Positions 1 to 7,944 are shown, counted from the first letter of the stretch. The stretch: DNA of 64,000 bases from an uncultured Lachnospiraceae bacterium (GCA_944383835.1 CALWRE010000180.1:1-64000); one strand, 5' to 3'. Notes: a model not told the origin generated them from the sequence alone. A program made the numbers and translations.

Positions 1-96
1 ATCTGTGACACGATTGATACGATAAATGGCAGTATAAGTATCGCGTCTAGTTCAAAATATACTTCGGCAACGAATAGCCAATGAATCTGCTGCTTT

Positions 97-1005
97 TCAT
101 TTTAATCTTTTTAATACTTCCCCAATATCCCCGTCAATACAGACAGACCGCTCCGCAATCTCTCTTGGCGCATACGTCTCCCCGTAATTGACGCAGGCAT
201 ATGTCGCCTTCGGGTTCTGGTAGGTCATCTGCCAGAAGGGATACTTGATAATGCCGGGGGTGTTCATCCCCACGCCCAGCTCCAGATAGAGGACCGACAT
301 GTTCTTATGGCGCCGGACAAAATCATCGTAACGCTTCGCAGCCGCATACCAGCCCTCATCCTGGACAAAGGTATCGTCCGCCCGCAGGTTCATCGCCATG
401 GGAGCGCCGCACTTCGGGCAGCGGGGAACTAGCTCGGCCGGAACGGTCCTCTTCGGCTCTGCGCCCTCCGGGAGTTCCAGCCCCTGCTCCGTCAGCCGAA
501 ACCCCTGCGCCTGCGCCATCCTGCGAATAACCGCTTCATTATCGTACGTCTTGTTATGGCACGGCTTGGAGCATTGCCACAGGCCATAATCCCCCTGGGT
601 GTAAAACAGGCGGTGCTTGTCAAAGCCGGCCTTTTGGAAACAATGGTCCACGTTGGTGGTGAGGACGAAGTAATCCTTATCCTTCACCCGTTCTAGCAGG
701 TTTTGGTACACCGGCCTGGGCGGGTCGAGATAGCGGTTCAGCATGACGAATCGGCTCCAGTACGCCCACTGCTCCTCCGGCGTGGGGAAGGGATAAAATC
801 CTCCGGTGTACATATCGTGAAACCCGTACTTCTTTTCAAAGTCGGCAAAATAGCGGTGAAACCTTTCTCCTCCATAGGCAAAGCCGGCGGAGGCGGAAAG
901 GCCGGCTCCCGCGCCGATTAAGACAGCGTCCGCCCGTCTCAGAGCCTTCTGAAGCTCCTGCACATTCTGCACATTCTGCCTGGCTCCTTTTACAATTTTC
1001 AGCAT
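97..1005 (-). CDS. Class M sirtuin (SirTM), probable protein ADP-ribosyltransferase
   Basis: 302-residue sirtuin-fold protein. The NAD-binding loop GAGAGLSASAGF is at residues 31-42 and TTNVD at 116-120 (Asn118, Asp120). At the usual catalytic His the sequence reads YTQGDYG, placing Gln137 there. Four Cys (145, 149, 196, 199) form the zinc site. In characterised SirTM enzymes this Asn/Gln arrangement goes with protein mono-ADP-ribosylation rather than deacylation. The start overlaps the macrodomain stop by 7 bp, so translation is probably coupled. Known SirTM operons also carry GcvH-L and a lipoate ligase. Neither lies between this gene and the window edge or upstream, so the target is unknown here. 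A deacylase role is less likely because the His is absent. Confidence 0.9.
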   Translation of the reverse strand: MLKIVKGARQNVQNVQELQKALRRADAVLIGAGAGLSASAGFAYGGERFHRYFADFEKKYGFHDMYTGGFYPFPTPEEQWAYWSRFVMLNRYLDPPRPVYQNLLERVKDKDYFVLTTNVDHCFQKAGFDKHRLFYTQGDYGLWQCSKPCHNKTYDNEAVIRRMAQAQGFRLTEQGLELPEGAEPKRTVPAELVPRCPKCGAPMAMNLRADDTFVQDEGWYAAAKRYDDFVRRHKNMSVLYLELGVGMNTPGIIKYPFWQMTYQNPKATYACVNYGETYAPREIAERSVCIDGDIGEVLKRLK

Positions 1006-1802
1006 TTCGTCACCCCCAGAAGCTTTTGATAAATATGAAGGTCTACGTCCTTGAATACGTTGAAGATAACCCGGATATCCTGCCGGCTATCCTGCTTGGG
1101 CGCATTCAAAAAGGACGTCACCGTCTGCACCGCTATTTCAGCGGCCTTTTCATTGGGGAAGTGAAATTCTCCGGTGGAAATGCAGCAGAAAGCGATGCTC
1201 CGACAGTTGTTTTCCACAGCCAGCTCCAAACAGGAGCGATAGCAGGAGGCAAGAGCCTCGCAGTCCTGCCTGCGGACAGGCCCGCCGATAATCGGCCCCA
1301 CCGTATGCAGGATATATTTGCTGGGCAGATTGAAAGCAGGCGTGATCTTTGCCTGCCCCGTGGGCTCCTCGTGCCCTTGCTTCTTCATCATGTCGTAGCA
1401 GAAAAGCCGCAGTTGGATCCCGCTCCTGGAATGCACGATATTATCGATACAGGAATGGAGGGGATGGAAACAGCCCAGCATGGCGCTGTTTGCCGCGTTT
1501 ACAATCGCATCGGCCTTTAAGGTCGTAATATCTCCCTGCCACAGCACCAGACGGGAATCTCCGGGAACAGAGGGCAAGACCGCGCTGTCCGTAATCCCGC
1601 GCTTATCCCTCTCGATCTGCAGGTATTCGTCCTGCACGCGCAAGAATTCCGGGCGGACGGGCCTTGGCATGCGCACATTCATCAGGCTCCGCAAAAGGCG
1701 CTCCTTATCCGGCAGGTTATCCGGAATCGAAATGTTTTTATATTCTTCTTGTTCGTTCAGCAGACAGGAAATCAGAAAGTCTGCCCGTTCTTCCTGCGTC
1801 AT
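999..1802 (-). CDS. Zinc-dependent macrodomain protein-ADP-ribose hydrolase
   Basis: 267 residues from the ATG at 1802, chosen because AAAGGAG lies 8 bases upstream; a longer frame reaches 1844 without a ribosome binding site. After an N-terminal extension of about 80 residues comes the macrodomain: GDITTLKADAIVNAANS at about 90-106, then CFHPLHSC (Cys111, His116, Cys118), the zinc triad of the Zn-macro class, then CIDNIVH. The GG/STGEFHFP region near residue 210 closes the ADP-ribose pocket. Members of this class remove ADP-ribose added by SirTM, so this gene and the downstream sirtuin form an eraser/writer pair. It starts 4 bases after the flavin/ferredoxin gene stops, so all three genes form one operon. 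Confidence 0.92.
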   Translation of the reverse strand: MTQEERADFLISCLLNEQEEYKNISIPDNLPDKERLLRSLMNVRMPRPVRPEFLRVQDEYLQIERDKRGITDSAVLPSVPGDSRLVLWQGDITTLKADAIVNAANSAMLGCFHPLHSCIDNIVHSRSGIQLRLFCYDMMKKQGHEEPTGQAKITPAFNLPSKYILHTVGPIIGGPVRRQDCEALASCYRSCLELAVENNCRSIAFCCISTGEFHFPNEKAAEIAVQTVTSFLNAPKQDSRQDIRVIFNVFKDVDLHIYQKLLGVTKC

Positions 1803-1806
1803 AGAC

Positions 1807-2427
1807 TTATCTCCTTTCAACCGCCCTGGCCGGGCAGATTTCATAGCAATTGCCGCAATGCAGGCAATGTTCCTGCTGGATGACGACAGGTTTCCGGGAA
1901 ATATCGATGCACTTCTGGGGACATTTGGAATAGCACAGCTTGCAGCCGATGCATTTGTCCGTCACAAAATAACCGCTTTCCTTTGCCTGGGCGCCGCCAA
2001 AGGAAAAGCTCGCCCGCTCGATGGGCTGTTTGGAAAGGTCGAACCATTCGCCGGTTCCCTGGCAAATCTTAAAAACAGTAAGGGCACTGCGGGAACGTTC
2101 ATCGGGATAGATTTTTTCCATATAGGGATTCTTTGCAAAAAGAGCGGGCAGCATATCCGGGCCGATCTCCTTTGCCCTGCCCCGGACGGATACCGCCACG
2201 CAGGAAAGGGTGTCCTCCCCTTTCATCGCGGTGAAGGCAATATTTTCATTGGCTTTGAGGCGGTCATAAAAGTTTTTGCCTTTTGCAGTCAGAAAATACA
2301 GGCCGCTTTCGTCATAATCCATGATGTCGATGGCGCAGGTAACGGGCCGCCCCTCTTTATCCACCGTGGCAAATACGGCAGAATGCATTTCCTTTACGAT
2401 ATATTCCAGATAATTTTTCGTCTGCAT
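1807..2427 (-). CDS. Flavin-binding split-barrel protein with C-terminal double [4Fe-4S] ferredoxin domain
   Basis: 206 residues from the ATG at 2427, which has GGAGGATTTCC directly upstream; an ATG at 2511 has no such site. Residues 1-130 resemble the pyridoxamine-5'-phosphate-oxidase-like FMN split barrel (HSAVFATVDKEGRPVTCAI). The C-terminus carries two CxxCxxCxxxC clusters, CIGCKLCYSKCP and CLHCGNCYEICP. It is probably a soluble flavin/iron-sulfur electron-transfer protein; the substrate cannot be told. It is the first gene of the sirtuin-macrodomain operon. Redox flavoproteins are recurrent neighbours of SirTM systems, so it may be a partner or target of ADP-ribosylation, which is inference. 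Confidence 0.85.
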   Translation of the reverse strand: MQTKNYLEYIVKEMHSAVFATVDKEGRPVTCAIDIMDYDESGLYFLTAKGKNFYDRLKANENIAFTAMKGEDTLSCVAVSVRGRAKEIGPDMLPALFAKNPYMEKIYPDERSRSALTVFKICQGTGEWFDLSKQPIERASFSFGGAQAKESGYFVTDKCIGCKLCYSKCPQKCIDISRKPVVIQQEHCLHCGNCYEICPARAVERR

Positions 2428-2472
2428 GGAAATCCTCCTGTACACTGTTGCAATTGGTTTTCTTATGAGCTT

Positions 2473-2501
2473 ATTATAAGCCTTCTTTTTCTGCATAGGA
2501 A
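2473..2501 (-). promoter_or_regulatory. Possible promoter of the sirtuin-macrodomain operon
   Basis: On the minus strand TATAAT (2473-2478) sits 17 bases downstream of TTCCTA (2496-2501), about 46 bases before the first start codon of the operon. The -10 is perfect, the -35 matches only half of consensus. The -10 lies in the small palindrome CTTATAATAAG. Confidence 0.45.
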
Positions 2502-2561
2502 GTACGCACAATATTGTGGCATAGTTACCGGAAGGAAACCATTCTTGTGATCATTTTCTTC

Positions 2562-3272
2562 TTATGATCCTTTTCTTCTTGTGATTATTTTTTCCGGTTC
2601 GACGTGCCGCGCAAGATAGGCATCCATCTCTTCGATGCCTTCCATTTCTCGGTTCATGGAGACATGCCTGGATTTTGCATAGATTGTTATGTTTTGTATT
2701 TCTTCCCAGCTGGCCTCCCTTTTTGTCTTCCGAAGGATCTTGGTTATTTCGCCTGTACGGAAACTATATTTTCTGCCGATTCCGGGCCGAACCGTTATCC
2801 TTTCTCCTTCGGCAGAAACCCTGAAGCGCCATACCAGGAAACCATAAAAAAGAAACGGAGCTGCAAACAAAGCGGCCACAATCCCCATTGCCACAAGAAG
2901 CATTGGGCCTTCCACATCCAATATCGCCAGCAGCAAAACAGAAAATCCCAGGGATAAAACCACCACAGCCATAAAAGCATAATAGGTTTTCGACCGGCGC
3001 ACCTCCGTTTTCAGCCCCAGCTCCGTTTCAAACAGCACTTTACCGTCCGCATCAAAAAAGAGTATTTTGACGCCATTATCCTTTCCATACCGGGTCGCTT
3101 TATAAATCAGGGCAAGCCTGTCCGCCTCCGTCGCCTCGCCCTGATGCCGCAGCCAACAGACCGGAGCGGCGTATGCATAAAATCCGCCCAGACAGGTCTC
3201 TCCGTCAAATCTTGCAATATTCCCGTCCTCATCTTCAATCTGCACGTAGCTTTTCGTCCCTGTAATCTTCAT
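2562..3272 (-). CDS. Two-helix membrane protein with PH-like cytoplasmic region, unknown function
   Basis: 236 residues; TAGGAGCAAAAGG precedes the ATG. Residues 1-95 are soluble and beta-rich. Two hydrophobic segments follow at about 97-118 and 123-147. Residues 150-236 look like a small beta-rich domain (FRVSAEGERITVRPGIGRKY) of the kind seen in bacterial PH-like or DUF6560-like proteins. The assignment rests on general pattern only. The gene stands alone between the sirtuin operon and the GNAT pseudogene. Confidence 0.7.
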   Translation of the reverse strand: MKITGTKSYVQIEDEDGNIARFDGETCLGGFYAYAAPVCWLRHQGEATEADRLALIYKATRYGKDNGVKILFFDADGKVLFETELGLKTEVRRSKTYYAFMAVVVLSLGFSVLLLAILDVEGPMLLVAMGIVAALFAAPFLFYGFLVWRFRVSAEGERITVRPGIGRKYSFRTGEITKILRKTKREASWEEIQNITIYAKSRHVSMNREMEGIEEMDAYLARHVEPEKIITRRKGS

Positions 3273-3318
3273 CCTTTTGCTCCTATCGGATGTCCATGTC
3301 TTCAGCGCACGTTCTGCA

Positions 3319-3742
3319 TCACTCCCTATCTGGCCGCCAAAAATATTTGGGATTAAATCCTTCCACCCGAATCGTCTTCATCATTGCCTTAAAGACCTCC
3401 GGATCAAAATCGTCATCCATGCAGAAAACTTCATAATCCACCCCCCAAATAGGACAAAAAGAATCCCGTTTCTTTATATCCATTGCGCAGATAAAAATTT
3501 CTCCGTTTCTCTCTTTGTCTGCTGTTTTCCGCCGTCTCATCAAGCATTTCAAAATCTACCACCTGCTTCTTCTGCGGATATTCCGCTTTCAGCGCTAAAA
3601 AATCAAATCCCTCTGCCTCTGCCATTTCTGCCAATTTTGCAGGCGCAAGGTATTCTTCCGGGGGAAACGCTTCTTTTGCAAGTACATTGACTTCATCCCA
3701 GAAACGACTGTCTTTTGTAATATGTTCCGTACCGAATCTCAT
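3319..3742 (-). pseudogene. GNAT acetyltransferase, internal deletion plus frameshift
   Basis: From the ATG at 3742 (GGAGGAAAT upstream) the frame reads MRFGTEHITKD... AKLAEMAEAEGFDFLAL, then jumps straight to KAEYPQKKQVVDFEMLDE. The central acetyl-CoA-binding part expected in this GNAT family, roughly 40 residues, is missing. It then runs through REKRRNFYLRNGYKETGFFLSYLG and stops. The natural C-terminus (VDYEVFCMDDDFDPEVFKAMMKTI) continues in the next frame down to 3319. The shift falls at a six-C run around 3440-3446. With the cofactor site gone the product should be inactive. Confidence 0.85.
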
Positions 3743-3833
3743 ATTTCCTCCCGCACGGACCATTTCACTCTTTTAAAGCCCCATTATTATAAGCTCTTGC
3801 AATCACATAAGACGGTTCATACCATACGTGAAG

Positions 3834-4271
3834 TTAAGGTAAACAACCTCTGTTTTGGGCTTCTTGAATAAGTTTAGGCTGAATCAGCGGATAAGTCCAG
3901 TTATCTATCAACTTGTCACAAACAATAATTTTTTCAATTTCGCTATGTAGATTTTCAAAAGAAAACACATTGGCTACAAAAAGCATTCCATAGCTTTCGG
4001 CAGTATCTTCTTCACTTACCCTTGTTTTTCCTTTAACGGAGTATACGCATACAGGCTTAATATCAAAATCTTTAGCGCCGGTTTCTTCATTCAATTCACG
4101 TTTCGCAGTTTCTAGAATTGTCTCGCCAGCCTCTCTGTGACCGCCTGGTACTTCAAACGTTTCCCTGTCTTTGTGTTTACAAAATATCCATTTTCCATTT
4201 GTCTTAGATATAATAACTGCAAACTTTAATAAATAATCTTCCATTTCATCATAAAATTTTACTTCAATCAT
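3834..4271 (-). CDS. NUDIX hydrolase
   Basis: 145 residues from the ATG at 4271, which has GGAAG about 10 bases upstream; the open frame reaches 4397 without a better site. The NUDIX box is intact: GGHREAGETILETAKRELNEETGA fits Gx5Ex7REUxEExG around residues 45-68. These enzymes hydrolyse nucleoside diphosphates linked to another group; the substrate is not predictable. The GGH entry and SYGMLFVANVF strand are typical of small stand-alone NUDIX proteins of Firmicutes. Codon use is more A+T-rich than in most of the window, suggesting a different history from the housekeeping genes nearby. Confidence 0.9.
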   Translation of the reverse strand: MIEVKFYDEMEDYLLKFAVIISKTNGKWIFCKHKDRETFEVPGGHREAGETILETAKRELNEETGAKDFDIKPVCVYSVKGKTRVSEEDTAESYGMLFVANVFSFENLHSEIEKIIVCDKLIDNWTYPLIQPKLIQEAQNRGCLP

Positions 4272-4336
4272 AAAATAAATCTTCCTTACTTGTGATATGG
4301 CTCCCCATAACGTATCTAAGCGAGACTTAATGAAAA

Positions 4337-4519
4337 TTAACAATAATAGTGTATCTCTCCAAAATATGTAAACCATTTCCCAGCACTGGTAATCCATACC
4401 TTTGTTGCATTTTCGGAAGGCTTTCCTTTTGCAATATGTACGTGAATCGGTTCAAGGGGTTTATTTTCATTTGTCCAGAAATAAATCCAATATTCTCCCA
4501 TTCTAAAGATTTGAGGCAT
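4337..4519 (-). pseudogene. DUF4160 protein with internal deletion
   Basis: 60 residues from MPQIFRMGEYWIYF. The first 40 residues match the start of DUF4160 proteins (EPIHVHIAKGKPSENATKVWI). The usual middle, which contains a CLLCNNNS-like segment and a helix, is absent: the frame jumps from ITSAGK to WFTYFGEIHYYC, the normal C-terminal motif. Full members are about 90-100 residues, so about 30 are lost in frame. It begins inside the end of the upstream gene (17-bp overlap). It may be a non-functional remnant or a natural short variant. Confidence 0.7.
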
Positions 4520-4775
4520 TCTCAAACCCCCCTTCCCGAGAAAATTCAATAATAAGATGAGCGGTTGATCTTATTATTTCTTCGAATTGCTTAATCTCTT
4601 CTTCTGAAAAATGATAAATATCTTCCCATGTGTAATCGGGAAGCCAGCATGCAGCATGTTTAAATCCATATTTTTCATCCGGTCTCTCAATATACACTTT
4701 TACTCTTCCATCATTCTGCATATCAGAATGAACAATTTCTGTCTCATCATTCAATGTCATAAATGGATACATCAT
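4503..4775 (-). CDS. Small acidic protein paired with DUF4160, unknown function
   Basis: 90 residues; AGGAGG lies 9 bases before the ATG. The sequence (MTLNDETEIVHSDMQ, CWLPDYTWEDIYHFSEEEI, HLIIEFSREGGFENA) resembles short hypothetical proteins that sit next to DUF4160 genes in Firmicutes. The overlap with the downstream DUF4160 frame indicates a two-gene unit. DUF4160/DUF2442-type pairs have been suggested to be toxin-antitoxin-like, but nothing here shows that. No membrane segment or nuclease motif is visible. Confidence 0.65.
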   Translation of the reverse strand: MMYPFMTLNDETEIVHSDMQNDGRVKVYIERPDEKYGFKHAACWLPDYTWEDIYHFSEEEIKQFEEIIRSTAHLIIEFSREGGFENASNL

Positions 4776-4822
4776 ATCATCATTCCTCCTTGCTTCTTAT
4801 ACGCTACTTATTGTTTATATTA

Positions 4823-4895
4823 TATGATGCAGATTGCGGGAGCACGCAGTGCGGCGCCCTAAAGGACTAGCTTCGCGTCGCAATCTGGTATCATA
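4823..4895. repeat. Palindromic intergenic element
   Basis: CAGATTGCG at 4830-4838 is exactly inverted at 4879-4887, and ATGAT/ATCAT (4824-4828 and 4890-4894) extends the arms outside one bulged base. The 40-base interior is G+C-rich (GTGCGGCGCC, CTAGCTTCGCG) inside an A+T-rich region. It looks like a small palindromic repeat or miniature element. No coding sequence is seen in 4776-4970. Confidence 0.55.
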
Positions 4896-4974
4896 GGGGG
4901 CAAAATACCTTTTGACCCCAACATCATTATATCCCATTAAGAATATTTTCAAATTAGGATTTGTCTTACTAACT

Positions 4975-5105
4975 ATATATCGATAAGTTTTCCAAATCGT
5001 TCCGCCATTATTTTTTCAGTGTCTTCACTTAATTTTTTCACAAGCTCATCTCCCTTACCAATTCCAAGCAGCCGAACAATTTTTCCTCATTAATACCATT
5101 CGTTT
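4975..5105 (-). pseudogene. Degraded gene remnant downstream of rlmH, unrecognised
   Basis: Read on the minus strand, NGINEEK at about 5100-5080 continues in the +1 frame as IVRLLGIGKGDEL and then VKKLSEDTEKIMAERFGKL, ending at a TAG near 4975. One missing A in an A-run near 5080 would join the two parts into a smooth helix-rich sequence. No start codon or ribosome binding site remains. It is probably the C-terminal scrap of a lost gene whose family I do not recognise. Confidence 0.4.
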
Positions 5106-5149
5106 ATTCCCCTGTCATTTCATTTCTCGGTCCTACGAAAAAACCGCAC

Positions 5150-5629
5150 TTACTTGTGATATGGCTCATGATTGATAATACGGTAAGCGCGGTATATCTG
5201 CTCCAGCAGAATCACCCGCATCAGCTGATGCGGAAAAGTCAGCCGGGAAAAGCTCATGGCCTCATCCGCCGCCTTCATCACCTGTTCATAGAGTCCCAGA
5301 GAGCCGCCGATGATAAAAACGATATGACTGATTCCCTGGATGCCCAGTTTTTCGATTTTAGCAGCCAGCCCCGGCGAGTCCGGCTGTTTTCCTTCCACGG
5401 CCAACGCAATTACATAAGCGCTTTCCGGAATCTTCGCCAGTATCCTCTTGCCTTCCTTCTCTAAAATCTGACGGTTGACCGCCTCCGGCGCCTGATCCGG
5501 CGTCTTTTCATCCGCCACCTCTATAATCTCCAGGCGGCAATACCGGCTAAGCCTCTTCGCATACTCCAAAACCGCCCCGGCAAAATAATCTTCCTTGATT
5601 TTTCCTACGCACACCACCGTAATCTTCAT
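5150..5629 (-). CDS. rlmH: 23S rRNA (pseudouridine1915-N3)-methyltransferase RlmH
   Basis: 159 residues, the normal length. It starts MKITVVCVGKIKEDYF and ends RAYRIINHEPYHK, both family hallmarks. The SPOUT-fold SAM-binding loop is FIIGGSLGLYEQV (about 105-117), followed by SFSRLTFPHQLMRVILLEQIYRA. It methylates pseudouridine 1915 in helix 69 of 23S rRNA as a cytoplasmic homodimer. GGAGGGCGA precedes the ATG. It appears to stand alone, with the hairpin at 5715-5738 separating it from the upstream reductase gene. Confidence 0.97.
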   Translation of the reverse strand: MKITVVCVGKIKEDYFAGAVLEYAKRLSRYCRLEIIEVADEKTPDQAPEAVNRQILEKEGKRILAKIPESAYVIALAVEGKQPDSPGLAAKIEKLGIQGISHIVFIIGGSLGLYEQVMKAADEAMSFSRLTFPHQLMRVILLEQIYRAYRIINHEPYHK

Positions 5630-5714
5630 CCCATTCGCCCTCCTTCTCCCTTTCCGCCATTATACAAAAAAAGCATGCCGAAAGCAACGCCAGCTTTCCC
5701 GCCGATCATAAATA

Positions 5715-5738
5715 GGCCGGCGGATTACTCCGCCGGCC
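5715..5738. terminator. Hairpin terminator downstream of the flavin reductase gene
   Basis: Perfect 10-bp stem GGCCGGCGGA / TCCGCCGGCC with a TTAC loop. It lies between the stop of the reductase gene and rlmH, both on the minus strand. The downstream minus-strand sequence is TATTTATG, with no long T-run, so termination may be partial. Confidence 0.6.
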
Positions 5739-5811
5739 CATTCTCTGATCCTATACTGGATACTCCCAAAGGATTCTTCGTCTGTTTCTCTCGCCCTTGC
5801 GGGCTCTTTCC

Positions 5812-7704
5812 TTACTGGCCAATGAAGGAGCTGATGGACTCCGCAGCCAGTTTGCCGGACGTCACAGCCCAGCCGTTGTTCGCTCCGGAAGGCGAATCGT
5901 CTCCCATCACGCCGCCGGCCAGCTCGCCGGCCGCATACAGACCCTGGATGGTCTCGCCGGAAGTGTTCTGCACCTCCAGGCTGGTATTGATCACCAGACC
6001 GCCCATGGTCGTAGCGAAACGAGGCTTCTGTTCCACCAGATAGTAGGGGCCGTCGCCGATCTCCATCGTCATATATGCCGCATCTCTTCCAAAGTCTTCG
6101 TCCTCGCCGGACTGTACAAAGCCGTTATAGCGCTCTACTGTGGCCGTCAATACCGCCGGATCCATACCGGCCGTCTCAGCCACCTCCTCGAGGGTATCCC
6201 CATGGATAAAAATCGGCGTCGTGCTGCCGTTGGCCTCCAGATAGCCCTCAATATCTTCCTCACTGATGCCTGCGCCGCCCAGCTGAGCTCTCCACGCGTC
6301 AAAGGTCGCCTGATCCATCAGCAGATAGAGCATCTGCCCTTCCTGCTCCAGCTCCGTCTCCAGGATGGTGCGGTTGGAAGCTCTCTCATTTACCACACGG
6401 TTTCCTTCGGAATTGACCAGGATAGCGCTCATCGTCCAGCCCACAATATTGCCGGCAATCGTGGATTTGGCAATACCCTCGGAAACCTCGATTCCATTGG
6501 GATAACGCTTGCCGTACTCCATCAGGCGGGTGGCCGCATCCACGCCCTCAGCGGTAGCCATGATGATGCCGTCCCCGGTGGAGGATACGGGGCCATAATA
6601 CAGAGCCGACTGCAGTTCCTCGCTCAGAAGATCCTTGTTATTGCCGTAGCCGCCGGTGGCCAGCAGCACAGCCTGTGCCTGAATCGTGTAATCCGTGCTG
6701 TCGCTGGAAGCCAGCACGCCGGTAACCACACCGTTCTCATCGACAATCAGCTCGCTGGCACGGGTGCCAAGCAGAACCTGTGCATCCGTCTGTGCGATCG
6801 CATTTCTCATATTCTCCGCCGCACCTGCGCCGCTGCCGGTGTAAGCCAGCTCACGGTCGTGGGAATACTCAGCCAGATGATGCAGGCCGCCCTCCATATC
6901 AAAGGTCACGCCGTTGCTCTGCAGCCAGTCACTGGTCTCGCCCACGTTCTCCGCATAGAGGGTCAGCAGCTCGGGCACGTTCAGCCCGGCTCCGTTCGCC
7001 ATGAAATCCTCATACATGCTTTCAACGGAATCGTCGGTCACACCAGCCTCCCGCTGAAGCTCAGAGCCCATAACAACCTGGTTGCCGCCGCTGACGGAGA
7101 TCGCGCCGCCCATAAAGGCCATCTTCTCCACCAGGATCACATTAAGCCCCAGCTCTTCAGCGCGTATGCAGGCGGTCATACCGGCGGCTCCGCCGCCTAC
7201 GATCACCAGATCCGCCTCCAGGGTCTCCTCGGACTTCTCCGTATTTTCTTCCACTGCAACGGCTCTCAGGGCCTCCGCGTCTCCGCCTGCCTGGGTCACG
7301 CAGTCAGCCACCGCCTCCAGAATTGCATTGGAGGTCACCGTCGCTCCGGCGACGACATCCACACCCAGGGACTGCGTCTCCACAATCTCACCCGGCAGGA
7401 TATCCACGGCGTTGGTTCCAATCCCATCCGTCTCCACATGATCCGTCACCGTCACGCTCTCGATGGCGTCAGCGCTGAAGACGACCTCCACGGTTACATC
7501 GCCGTTGTTTCCCGCGGCGGATGCCGTGTATGTGCCAGGGGTATAGGTCCCCTCTCCCTGCACTTCATTCTCCGTAACAGCTTCGGTCGCTGCAGGAGTC
7601 TCTGCAGACGTAGTCTCGCCGGCCGGCGCACTGCAGGCCGCCAGGCAGAGAGCCAGCAGCAGCGCCGTCAGGCTTTTGCCCAGGCGCAATGCTTTTTCCT
7701 TCAT
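5812..7704 (-). CDS. Secreted lipoprotein flavin reductase (FMN-bind domain plus fumarate-reductase-type FAD domain)
   Basis: 630 residues. A signal peptide ends in a lipobox (LCLAAC, Cys24), so the protein is anchored outside the membrane. Residues 50-145 form an FMN-bind domain with AGATVTS (Thr124 the probable covalent FMN site made by ApbE). The FAD domain starts DLVIVGGGAAGMTACIRAEE at about 165 and ends with an Ala/Gly-rich GLYAAGELAGGVMGDDSPSG loop. This is the architecture of fumarate/urocanate/methacrylate-type extracellular reductases fed by flavin electron transport. No ApbE, cytochrome or membrane flavoprotein lies beside it, and the substrate cannot be called. AGGAGGAATT precedes the ATG. 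Confidence 0.88.
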   Translation of the reverse strand: MKEKALRLGKSLTALLLALCLAACSAPAGETTSAETPAATEAVTENEVQGEGTYTPGTYTASAAGNNGDVTVEVVFSADAIESVTVTDHVETDGIGTNAVDILPGEIVETQSLGVDVVAGATVTSNAILEAVADCVTQAGGDAEALRAVAVEENTEKSEETLEADLVIVGGGAAGMTACIRAEELGLNVILVEKMAFMGGAISVSGGNQVVMGSELQREAGVTDDSVESMYEDFMANGAGLNVPELLTLYAENVGETSDWLQSNGVTFDMEGGLHHLAEYSHDRELAYTGSGAGAAENMRNAIAQTDAQVLLGTRASELIVDENGVVTGVLASSDSTDYTIQAQAVLLATGGYGNNKDLLSEELQSALYYGPVSSTGDGIIMATAEGVDAATRLMEYGKRYPNGIEVSEGIAKSTIAGNIVGWTMSAILVNSEGNRVVNERASNRTILETELEQEGQMLYLLMDQATFDAWRAQLGGAGISEEDIEGYLEANGSTTPIFIHGDTLEEVAETAGMDPAVLTATVERYNGFVQSGEDEDFGRDAAYMTMEIGDGPYYLVEQKPRFATTMGGLVINTSLEVQNTSGETIQGLYAAGELAGGVMGDDSPSGANNGWAVTSGKLAAESISSFIGQ

Positions 7705-7773
7705 TTGTACAATTCCTCCTATAATTGATTATCCGATCACAAGGGAAGAATATCCCCCCTCTGAGACCGTCCC

Positions 7774-7802
7774 ATTATATCCTATTTCCCCCTTTTTGTA
7801 AA
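7774..7802 (-). promoter_or_regulatory. Promoter of the flavin reductase gene
   Basis: Minus-strand TTTACA (7797-7802), a 17-base spacer, and TATAAT (7774-7779), about 70 bases upstream of the start codon. Both hexamers are close to the sigma-A consensus. Confidence 0.7.
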
Positions 7803-7914
7803 GGCATTGGAAGCCTCGCAGACAAAGGTTTTTCAACGTTTTCCAATCCACAACGCAAAGCTCAACCCCAAAGAACATCTCCTATAAAAAAGTATCCCGA
7901 AACCAACGCCAGCC

Positions 7915-7944
7915 TTGCCTTCCCCCTCACCCCCATGGTATAAT
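7915..7944 (+). promoter_or_regulatory. Possible promoter of the membrane-protein gene with structured leader
   Basis: TTGCCT (7915-7920), 18-base spacer, TATAAT (7939-7944). Transcription would start near 7951, so the transcript would begin almost exactly at the closing stem of the branched hairpin element. The rest of 7803-7914 shows no gene. Confidence 0.5.

Noticed and set aside
1480..2550. A long plus-strand frame opposite the macrodomain and flavin-ferredoxin genes
   Set aside because: The minus-strand genes carry zinc and iron-sulfur motifs and good ribosome binding sites; the plus frame has neither.
5797..7728. A 643-codon open frame on the plus strand opposite the flavin reductase gene
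   Set aside because: It mirrors a high-G+C gene, has no ribosome binding site and no recognisable domain. The minus-strand frame has a signal peptide and two flavin domains.
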